Below the pieces are notes generated by a model that made no database searches, was not told the origin of the DNA, and saw only the letters and a list, made by a program, of their open reading frames with translations. Shown here piece after piece: positions 17,593-24,616 of a stretch of DNA of 64,000 bases. A program made the position numbers and the translations under genes. The stretch is from 20CM-2-55-15 sp963738025 (lineage in GTDB: Bacteria > Acidobacteriota > Terriglobia > 20CM-2-55-15): NCBI GenBank assembly GCA_963738025.1, contig CAVTWA010000011.1, positions 496,001-560,000 of the forward strand, read 5' to 3'. The stretch's first letter is position 1. Each line of letters begins with the position of its first letter.

Positions 17593-19399
17593 CGCCGGGA
17601 ATATGAATGGCCGGGCGCTCTTTCAGGAAAACCTGCCCCTTCGCCGTCACATAGATGGACGGCCGCAGCCCTTCTTCCTGAGCGATGTAATTCTCGTTCA
17701 TGAGATGGTCGATGAGGCCGACTACCACCTTTAAGGAATAATCTGAAAGCAGACCATAGGTAGAAAGCGACCGGTACTCTCCAACCGAGACATCCTCGGA
17801 ACCAGTCAGTATCTTAGCTATCTTCTCGCGGCCCAATTTCTGGTGCACGCGCCATACACAGGACAGGATCTTCAGCGCAACAATGGTCGAGGACTCGGCT
17901 GGAACCGGCATAATCGCCGGCGGTCTTTGTTCGATTTTTTCCAGTTTCGCCCCTCGCGGATACTTCTGCGGATTGCACCTGCTGCAATTTCCACACTCAC
18001 GGCTTCGATTCCATTCACCGAAATAACTCAGGATAAAGCTGCGGTAACAATGCTTTCGAAACCGGCTGGCATAGTTGAGCATGACGCCGAATTTCTTGTA
18101 CTCGAACTGGCGTCGAGATTCCAGATCCTGGAAATTAATTCCGGATAAGGCCGTATCGTTCGGCTTGAGGACGCGTATACCACGTCCGGCTTGAGTCTGG
18201 ATTTTTTCGACGTACCCGTAGCGTTGCAGCAGTGCCAGCGAAGCGTGAAAGCGATGGTCCTTGGTCTGCGACAATTTGCGCCAGCTGTCTCCCACGATGT
18301 CTGGTTTGCCTGACCGGCAGACTTTGCTGAAGACATATTTCAGAATGTCGGCGGGAGGATGACTCGAATCGATAAAGAACTCCGGTATCCATTTATCGGC
18401 GTAATTGAACAGCAATAAGCAACGCGCTGGGTTGCCATCGCGCCCGCCGCGTCCGATTTCCTGATAATAGGCCTCCACGGAGTCGGGAATGTCCGCATGG
18501 ACGACAAATCGCACCTGGCTCCGATCAATTCCCATGCCGAACGCGTTGGTTGCGACGATGACACACTCGGAACTGTTCATGAATCGTTCTTGTACCGCTT
18601 TACGGTCGGCGACCGAAAGACCGGCGTGGTAGGCCGCAGTTGGAATACCCGCTCGGCGCAGGCTGCCGTGGATTTCCTCGACATTTTTTCTGGTCCCCGC
18701 ATAAACGATGCCGAGTGGAGCCCAGCGGGCTAATTCAACGATGCCGCGAATCTTCTCAGCGGCAGTCGCAACTTCCCTCACTTCCAGATATAAATTGGCA
18801 CGGTCAAAACCGCTCACCACCTGCGCCGCTCCGTCAATTCCAAGTTGAGTCAGGATGTCGCGCCGCACGGCAGGCGTCGCCGTAGCTGTCAAAGCGAGAA
18901 TCGGTGGCGACTTCAAATCGTGAACAATATGGCGGAGCCGCAGGTAGTCCGGCCTGAAATCATGTCCCCACAAAGAGACGCAGTGCGCTTCATCGACAGC
19001 AAACAAACTGACTTTGACGCGGCTCAGCCCGGCGCGAAATTCCTCGTTCTGAAAACGCTCCGGAGCGATGTACAAGAGCTTGATCTTGCCGGCTATGGCG
19101 CGCTCCAGTCTGATTCTCTGCTGTTCTCGTGAAATGGTGCTGTTGATCAGGGTTGCCGGCAGTTCAAGCTGATTCAGCTGATCCACCTGGTCCTTCATCA
19201 GGGCGATGAGCGGCGAGACGACAAGAGTCAAGCCTGGAAGCGCAAGCGCCGGTAACTGATAGCACAGCGACTTACCGCTTCCTGTGGGCATGACGGCAAG
19301 CACACTCTCGCCTGCCATGACTTTATCGATGACCTCTTGCTGGGCTGGACGGAACCCCGGAAACCCGAATCGTTGCCGGAGTAAAGCGGTGAGATCCAT
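17576..19399 (-). CDS. recQ: RecQ-type ATP-dependent DNA helicase
   Basis: 607 residues. A 3'-5' superfamily 2 helicase acting in recombinational repair. The order is canonical: Q-motif region FGFPGFRPAQQEVI, Walker A MPTGSGKSLCYQLP, DEAH box DEAHCVSLWGHDFRPDY (LWGHDF instead of the usual QWGHDF), motif IV/V FGMGIDRSQVRFVVH and motif VI QEIGRGGRDG. The RecQ zinc-binding domain has C-x(16)-C-xx-C-xx-C spacing (CYRSF... CGNCSRC), followed by a winged-helix RQC domain. No HRDC domain is apparent, as in some shorter RecQ proteins. Symbol assignment rests on overall family; RecQ-like paralogs exist. Confidence 0.92.
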   Translation of the reverse strand: MDLTALLRQRFGFPGFRPAQQEVIDKVMAGESVLAVMPTGSGKSLCYQLPALALPGLTLVVSPLIALMKDQVDQLNQLELPATLINSTISREQQRIRLERAIAGKIKLLYIAPERFQNEEFRAGLSRVKVSLFAVDEAHCVSLWGHDFRPDYLRLRHIVHDLKSPPILALTATATPAVRRDILTQLGIDGAAQVVSGFDRANLYLEVREVATAAEKIRGIVELARWAPLGIVYAGTRKNVEEIHGSLRRAGIPTAAYHAGLSVADRKAVQERFMNSSECVIVATNAFGMGIDRSQVRFVVHADIPDSVEAYYQEIGRGGRDGNPARCLLLFNYADKWIPEFFIDSSHPPADILKYVFSKVCRSGKPDIVGDSWRKLSQTKDHRFHASLALLQRYGYVEKIQTQAGRGIRVLKPNDTALSGINFQDLESRRQFEYKKFGVMLNYASRFRKHCYRSFILSYFGEWNRSRECGNCSRCNPQKYPRGAKLEKIEQRPPAIMPVPAESSTIVALKILSCVWRVHQKLGREKIAKILTGSEDVSVGEYRSLSTYGLLSDYSLKVVVGLIDHLMNENYIAQEEGLRPSIYVTAKGQVFLKERPAIHIPGVSRPA

Positions 19400-19422
19400 A
19401 TTCCGGATGACACCTTTTACGT

Positions 19423-20064
19423 CTAATATTCGCTCTCAGAGCCGGCTGCGGCAGCTTGCGCGGCTTGAGGTGCCTCTCGTCGCATCGCTTCCGCTATCTC
19501 GGCTTCGGTCGGTTCGCTCTTGTGTGTAGCGATCATCCATCTATTTCCATCCGGATCCGAAACTACACCGCAGCGATCGCCCCAGAACATATCCATTACC
19601 GGCATTACCGCCTTGGCCCCAGCCGCCACCGCATTATTGAACGTGCGATCAACGTCATCCACCAGGATATACAGAGTCGCTGGCGTATTCCCGATCGAGT
19701 TCGCGCTGAGATTGCCCTGTTGACGAGATTCCGGACTCAACATCAACGTCGTATCCCGGAGCCGGAGTTCCGCATGCAAGACGCCATGCGGGCTGTCCAT
19801 GATGCCACGTACCGTGAAGGCGAATGCCTTCGTGTAGAAATCGACGGCACGCCGAACATCGGCAACAGCGAGCATCGGCGTGAGTGCGCCGTAGTTCTTG
19901 CGGTTGAGCGGATCGATCCGGGACGTCCGTTTCGGTTTGGCCTTTCGGACAGGTTTGGCTGTCTTTTTCTGTGAGGGCTTCGCGGATTTTGCGGTCGTTT
20001 TCGTTTTTGCAGTTATTCGAGCTGTCTTTCCGGCTTTGACTTTTTTCTTTGCTGGCTTTGCCAT
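19423..20064 (-). CDS. VOC (glyoxalase-fold) protein with a lysine-rich N-terminal tail
   Basis: 213 residues. Residues 1-50 are almost wholly Lys, Ala, Thr, Pro and Arg (KPAKKKVKAGKT and repeats of KKTAKP), like the tails of histone H1-like bacterial proteins. Residues 58-185 form a PhnB-like VOC domain (TPMLAVADVRRAVDFYTKAF, VFYILV-like LYILVDDVDRTF, DMFWGDRCGVVSDPDGNRW). The C-terminus ends in an Ala/Glu-rich tail. VOC proteins bind metals and small substrates; the basic tail suggests nucleic-acid or nucleoid association, which is inference. A strong GGAGGAGG lies upstream of the start. Same strand as recQ, 23 bp away. Confidence 0.85.
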   Translation of the reverse strand: MAKPAKKKVKAGKTARITAKTKTTAKSAKPSQKKTAKPVRKAKPKRTSRIDPLNRKNYGALTPMLAVADVRRAVDFYTKAFAFTVRGIMDSPHGVLHAELRLRDTTLMLSPESRQQGNLSANSIGNTPATLYILVDDVDRTFNNAVAAGAKAVMPVMDMFWGDRCGVVSDPDGNRWMIATHKSEPTEAEIAEAMRREAPQAAQAAAAGSESEY

Positions 20065-20152
20065 GTGAAGCCTCCTCCGTAGCGTACGCGGCGCTACTTT
20101 AACCTAGTGTCGGGTTGTTGCGCACTCGGATTCTTTCGCGTAACGTCGTGTC

Positions 20153-20620
20153 GTGAGGCGAATCATTGCGGCATTTGCATGCCTGCTCTTTTTATCCGCT
20201 TGTTCCCGGCTTCCCTCTTTAACGCCCGAAGTTCTCAGTCAGGCAGAACAGAAATGGGCGACGCACAAGCCCGAGTCGTATCGTCTGGTCATCGAAATGT
20301 CTGGTGACCGGGTCGAGAAAGGACGATTTGAGGTTCAGATCAACTCGGGCAAGGTCATAAACATTCGACGAAACGGCGTGGCGATCCTGGGAAATCCCGG
20401 GCAGGACTATTCCATGGAGGGCCTGTTTCATATGCTGGAACAAGAACTTGGTCTGGCAGAAAAACCTGCCATGCTCGGGACGCCGGACGGCTATTCCGTC
20501 TATTTGAATGCCAGATTCGATGATGTAACCGGACGCCTGATCCGTTATCGCCGGATCGTAGGGGGTGCCTCGAATTCAATCGAGGTCAATGTAGTGGATT
20601 ATCAGCCGAACTCAAATTGA
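20153..20620 (+). CDS. DUF6174-like lipoprotein
   Basis: 155 residues from a GTG at 20153. The N-terminus is a lipoprotein signal (MRRIIAAFACLLFLSAC) with lipobox LSAC, Cys17 being the lipidation site. The mature part has SYRLVIEMSGDRVEKGRFEVQINSGKV, resembling DUF6174, and ends with RLIRYRRIVGG. Likely anchored to the inner or outer membrane facing the periplasm. Function unknown. It is convergent with the following sigma-54 regulator gene, 7 bp apart. Confidence 0.75.
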   Translation: MRRIIAAFACLLFLSACSRLPSLTPEVLSQAEQKWATHKPESYRLVIEMSGDRVEKGRFEVQINSGKVINIRRNGVAILGNPGQDYSMEGLFHMLEQELGLAEKPAMLGTPDGYSVYLNARFDDVTGRLIRYRRIVGGASNSIEVNVVDYQPNSN

Positions 20621-20627
20621 CCCAGGC

Positions 20628-22181
20628 TCAGCTTTCAAGACCGTACCGTTTGAGCTTGTTGATCAGCCCCTGGTGGCTCAGTCCCAGAACTTTCGAGGCG
20701 CGCCTGCGGTCGCCTTCGGTCTGGGTCATCGCGTCGCGAATCATCTGAATCTCCAGGGTAGTGACGCGATCCTTCAAGGACTGCTTCTCACCGCCTGATT
20801 TGTTGCCGGATTCGGGGCCGTCGGAAACGAGTAACTGCTCCTCGGTGATGGCATCGGACAAATCCTGAAACTGAATTTCCCGCCCGGTCGACAGCACCAT
20901 GGAACGCTTCACTTCATTTTCGAGTTCCCGGACGTTGCCCGGCCAGTGGTACGCGGTTAATGCCTTCAAAGCGTCCTGCGAAAAGCCGTTGATGTCGTGT
21001 CCGATCTCTTTTGAATATTTCCGCACGAAATGCATGGCAAGCAGCGGGATATCGGTCCGAATCTCGCGCAAGGCCGGCATATGGATGTGAATGACATTCA
21101 GCCGGAAATACAAATCCTGCCGGAAACGGTTCTGCCGGATTTCCTCTTTGAGGTCTTTGTTCGTGGCCGCGATGAGGCGAATATCCACCGCGACGGGCCG
21201 GCGACCGCCAACCCACTCCACCTCGCGCTCCTGCAGAACGCGCAGTAACTTGGCCTGGGCCGTCAGACTCAAATCACCGATTTCGTCCAGGAAAAGCGAT
21301 CCCCCGTTCGCCGACTCGATGCGGCCAACACGGCGCTCAACTCCGGTGGCGACACCTTTCTCAATGCCAAACAGCTCGCTTTCAACCAGGGATTCCGGTA
21401 AAGCCGCACAGTTCACCGCAACAAACGGCTTCGCCCGCCGCGTGCTGGTGTAATGAATGGCGCGAGCCGAAAGTTCCTTTCCCGTTCCGTTTTCTCCGGT
21501 AACGAGAACCGACACCGAAGTTTCGGCTGTTTTGTCGATGATGGTACGGATATCTGCGATTTTGTTACTCGTTCCGAGAATGCTCTTACTCGTGAACCGC
21601 TCTTCAACCTCTTTACGCAGACTCTCGTTTTCTACCAGAAGTTCCTGCTGCCGATTTTCCAGCTCATTGAGCGTCTGGGCATTTTCCAGAGCAATGGACG
21701 CCTGATTCGAAAGTGCTTCGACGAACTTCTCGTCTTCGGTAGTGAACTTCCCTTCTCGTTTATTGAGTACCTGGAAGACGCCAATGATCTCCCTTTTCGG
21801 TGTACGCAGCGGGACGCTGAGAATATTGCGCGTGTGAAAGCCAGTGGTCGAATCGATAGATGGATAGAATAGTGGAGACTTGTAGACGTCCTCGACAACT
21901 AACGACTTTGCGGCAATCAAAACCGCTCCGGCGATTCCGAGACGCGCATCGAACCGAATGGTGTCGGATACACCAAGCGCAATCTTCGCCCAGAGTTCCC
22001 CTTTTTCCTTGTCTAGAATAAAAATTGTTGCTCGCTCTGCATCGACGTGTTTGGTTGCCTCATCGGCGATCAACTTCAAGAGCTGGTCGAAATTCCGCTC
22101 CGAATTCAGCCGGCACGAAATGTCGAGCAAGGCTGTGTACTTATCTAGAATGGAGTGGGGCGATTTAATTTCGGCTTTCAT
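20628..22181 (-). CDS. GAF-domain sigma-54-dependent transcriptional regulator with altered GAFTGA loop
   Basis: 517 residues from ATG 22181; ATG 22196 and upstream codons are possible. Residues about 15-170 form a GAF domain (DKYTALLDISCRLNSERNF... ATIFILDKEKGELW), followed by a short coiled coil. The AAA+ domain has Walker A GENGTGKE and Walker B LFLDEIGDL. The sigma-54 contact loop reads GVATGV in place of GAFTGA, removing the key Phe; from memory this variant recurs in GAF-type activators. A Fis-type helix-turn-helix closes the protein (RRASKVLGLSHQGLINKLKR). No receiver domain, so control is probably through a ligand of the GAF domain. It starts head to head with DUF2461, about 13 bp apart. 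Confidence 0.9.
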   Translation of the reverse strand: MKAEIKSPHSILDKYTALLDISCRLNSERNFDQLLKLIADEATKHVDAERATIFILDKEKGELWAKIALGVSDTIRFDARLGIAGAVLIAAKSLVVEDVYKSPLFYPSIDSTTGFHTRNILSVPLRTPKREIIGVFQVLNKREGKFTTEDEKFVEALSNQASIALENAQTLNELENRQQELLVENESLRKEVEERFTSKSILGTSNKIADIRTIIDKTAETSVSVLVTGENGTGKELSARAIHYTSTRRAKPFVAVNCAALPESLVESELFGIEKGVATGVERRVGRIESANGGSLFLDEIGDLSLTAQAKLLRVLQEREVEWVGGRRPVAVDIRLIAATNKDLKEEIRQNRFRQDLYFRLNVIHIHMPALREIRTDIPLLAMHFVRKYSKEIGHDINGFSQDALKALTAYHWPGNVRELENEVKRSMVLSTGREIQFQDLSDAITEEQLLVSDGPESGNKSGGEKQSLKDRVTTLEIQMIRDAMTQTEGDRRRASKVLGLSHQGLINKLKRYGLES

Positions 22182-22186
22182 ATAAT
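22181..22186 (+). promoter_or_regulatory. Putative -10 element (TATAAT) upstream of the DUF2461 gene
   Basis: A perfect TATAAT ends 8 nt before ATG 22195, with no Shine-Dalgarno. It starts on the very base where the divergent regulator's ATG begins, so the promoter core overlaps the neighbour's start codon. Confidence 0.45.
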
Positions 22187-22194
22187 CCGTGCCC

Positions 22195-22917
22195 ATGAAA
22201 ACGAGGGCATTTTCAGCATTCCCAAAAGAAAGTCTCCAATTCCTCCGGAACTTGCAGCGCAATAATAATCGCGAATGGTTCCTGGATCACAAAACAATTT
22301 ACGAACAAAACGTCAAGCAGCCCATTGCGCATCTCATCGAAGCGCTGAGCGTCGACTTCCAGCGTTTCGCACCCGAAATGGTTGCGACCGTCAAAGTCTC
22401 CGCCTATCGTATCCACCGGGACACGAGATTTTCAAAGGACAAATCACCGTACAAAACACATATCGCTGTAGTTTTCCCCCATTCCGGCATGGGAAAGCAC
22501 GAAGGGGCCGGTTTTTACCTGCATCTGGCTCCCAATGAATTATTCATCGGAGGAGGGCTATACATGCCGCTTCCCGAGGATCTGCATGCGGTCCGGCAAC
22601 GGATCGCCGATCACCCGGAGACCTTTCTCAAGGTGATTCAGGATCCCCGCTTTAAGAAACTTTTTGGTCCAATCACGGGGGAGAAGCTTGCACGCGTTCC
22701 TCGCGGCTTTCCCGCCGACCACCCGGCGGCCGATTATCTGAAGCACAAGAACTATCTCGCGTCTCGAAGCTTTCCCCCCGACGTCGCGACCAGCCCCGGG
22801 TTTTATGCAATTGTGGTGGAAACGTTCAAAGCTATGCTGCCGTTCGTACGGTTTCTGAACGAACCCATTCTGAAAGCGCGTCGCATTAGAGAACGGCAGA
22901 AGGCGTTCCTCAGTTAA
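22195..22917 (+). CDS. DUF2461 domain-containing protein (TIGR02453 family)
   Basis: 240 residues. Family blocks are FPKESLQFLRNLQRNNNREWF at the N-terminus, the central RIHRDTRFSKDKSPYKTH, and GAGFYLHLAPNELFIGGG. These proteins are common in bacteria and fungi and have no assigned activity. The ATG at 22195 is preferred to the GTG two codons earlier because a TATAAT lies 8 nt upstream of the ATG. It is transcribed divergently from the GAF/sigma-54 regulator with almost no intergenic space, suggesting the regulator may act on this gene, though no binding site was identified. Confidence 0.9.
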   Translation: MKTRAFSAFPKESLQFLRNLQRNNNREWFLDHKTIYEQNVKQPIAHLIEALSVDFQRFAPEMVATVKVSAYRIHRDTRFSKDKSPYKTHIAVVFPHSGMGKHEGAGFYLHLAPNELFIGGGLYMPLPEDLHAVRQRIADHPETFLKVIQDPRFKKLFGPITGEKLARVPRGFPADHPAADYLKHKNYLASRSFPPDVATSPGFYAIVVETFKAMLPFVRFLNEPILKARRIRERQKAFLS

Positions 22918-22931
22918 CAGTAACAGACAGC

Positions 22932-24077
22932 CTACGGGGCGGTAGACCGCTTGATCACGTCGAAATAACTGTGGATGTCGCTCGCCTTATAAGCATTGAT
23001 GAGGTCCTGCATGCCGTCCAGATACGTCTCGGACCGCGAGCTTGAGGCGCTTGCGAATCGTGAGCCGTAGTTATTGAAATAGGCGCGAACAAACACGGAG
23101 TTCTGGTTCATTGGCAGTTCGGAGACATTGTTGAAGAATCTTCTCCAATCGTCGCTTTGAAATAAGTAGAACTCGACGTTCGATGTGTAAAAAGCGCTCA
23201 CAATTGTTTCGTGCTGCTTCAGATAACGGGCAACGGACCGGAGAGCGCGGTCTCCCGCAAAGTCTCCTACGATCGGAATGATCCGGTTTTCCGATTCCAG
23301 TTTCTTGATCAACTGAAAATTCTCTTCCGACGCCATGTAGCTGTGATTTTGGCCATCCGCATCGGTTTCGAGCATCAATTCGGAGTAGCTGGGAAAACGG
23401 CGCCATGCATATTGAGTCGGATAGGAATAGCGAATTTCGGGACCACCGGCTACAAATGCGTTGTACACGTAGTCGATGGTCTTGCTGTCATCGATCGACA
23501 ACGCAAAGTGGTGCTGCTCGCGCAATTGCCGGAGCACAGCTGACAACGTCCGTTTAGCAAAATCCGCGTCCGAATCCTGATTGCTGACTCTTTTGAAGAG
23601 CGAAGCGGCATCGCTGTCCTGCCCGGCATCCGCTGGTGCCGGCCGGCCGAAGAGCTTTGCCAGAAAGTCTGTTCTGTCTACCGACAACTCGAACAGGGCT
23701 TTATACATCAGATGAAGCAGCATGTTCTGGCGCCGGATATCGACAATGAACGCAACCTTCGGGCGCAACGCGGCAATGTAAGTAAAGTTCTGATCGGGCC
23801 CAACCCCCAGGTAGGCGCTCTCCGGCTCTGGTTTCTTTTTCAGATCGGGAATGACCCACTGAAACGTGCTTTCATTCGATATGAAATTGTCCGAACGAAA
23901 ATATCCGCCGTTCTCAGAAAAGGTCGTCACGATGTTCCAGAACTCAGTGTCCGGAAACGTGGCGGGAAGGCTGTGGAAAGTCGGGGGACGCGGAACGATA
24001 TAGATTGCTGCCAGTGCAATCAACCCGGCAAGAGCTATTCCAGCCGCAATTCGACGTCGTCGCGACACAAAAACCAT
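22932..24077 (-). CDS. Exported protein of unknown function with GVGPDQN / DIRRQN motifs (paralog B)
   Basis: 381 residues, clearly paralogous to the product at 6.4-7.6 kb along its whole length. A signal anchor occupies about residues 8-28 (RRRRIAAGIALAGLIALAAIYIV). Shared blocks are SDNFISNE, YLGVGPDQN, DIRRQNML, a KALFELSVDRTDFL helix, IIPIVGDFAG and YTSNVEFYLF. The fold may be Rossmann-like, by the glycine-rich turn and acidic strand end, but its position outside the cytoplasm argues against ordinary SAM-dependent methylation. It lies 19 bp downstream of the small cysteine protein gene on the same strand. Function unknown. Confidence 0.78.
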   Translation of the reverse strand: MVFVSRRRRIAAGIALAGLIALAAIYIVPRPPTFHSLPATFPDTEFWNIVTTFSENGGYFRSDNFISNESTFQWVIPDLKKKPEPESAYLGVGPDQNFTYIAALRPKVAFIVDIRRQNMLLHLMYKALFELSVDRTDFLAKLFGRPAPADAGQDSDAASLFKRVSNQDSDADFAKRTLSAVLRQLREQHHFALSIDDSKTIDYVYNAFVAGGPEIRYSYPTQYAWRRFPSYSELMLETDADGQNHSYMASEENFQLIKKLESENRIIPIVGDFAGDRALRSVARYLKQHETIVSAFYTSNVEFYLFQSDDWRRFFNNVSELPMNQNSVFVRAYFNNYGSRFASASSSRSETYLDGMQDLINAYKASDIHSYFDVIKRSTAP

Positions 24078-24096
24078 CCTATTGGACTGACGATAT

Positions 24097-24339
24097 TTAC
24101 TCTAACAGAATTTCCTCGTCCTCATATGCCGAGTCGTCAAAGACAACGACGCCTCCCTCTTTCGTGAGTTCACAAATCGGACAGTTACACTTGAAAAACT
24201 CGTCGGGATCGAAGTTTTCGGTCCGCGCCCGGACGAGTTCAACGGATGGGCGATCGAGATGGACGAACGTAAAACGGCCATTACGGGACACAACTGCGTT
24301 CTTCCCGTACATGAAAAAGATCTCTTCATCGGAAAGCAT
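24097..24339 (-). CDS. Small acidic protein with CxCPxC motif
   Basis: 80 residues. The only recognisable feature is C-N-C-P-I-C near residue 51, in FFKCNCPICELTKEGG, which could bind zinc or an iron-sulfur cluster; the ends are acidic (DDSAYEDEEILLE). It is accepted as a gene because it is compact, acidic, in the same direction and 19 bp upstream of paralog B. Start is uncertain: ATG 24339 or ATG 24312 (MYGKNAVV). Function unknown. The 277 bp upstream (24340-24616) hold no gene that can be supported. Confidence 0.55.
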   Translation of the reverse strand: MLSDEEIFFMYGKNAVVSRNGRFTFVHLDRPSVELVRARTENFDPDEFFKCNCPICELTKEGGVVVFDDSAYEDEEILLE

Positions 24340-24616
24340 GGAATGGAAATGTGGGGGAAACCGGCCAGGGCGGGAACAGTATACCCGATTACGTCAGTCT
24401 GCCGTAATCATCCTAAGCCGCTGAATATCACCTTCTGCCAGGTTTCGACTGGCGGATCGCGATGGAAGTGCCCGGGGGGTTGGTCAGACAGCATGTAACA
24501 GATTTCGGCGGACTTGGGGTCTGCAATAGCACTTGACTGGAATATGCGGGGTTGAGAACATCTGCTTTCTCCTGAATGCGCTGCAGGACGCGGGCGCACA
24601 GGACCATAAGGCATAG

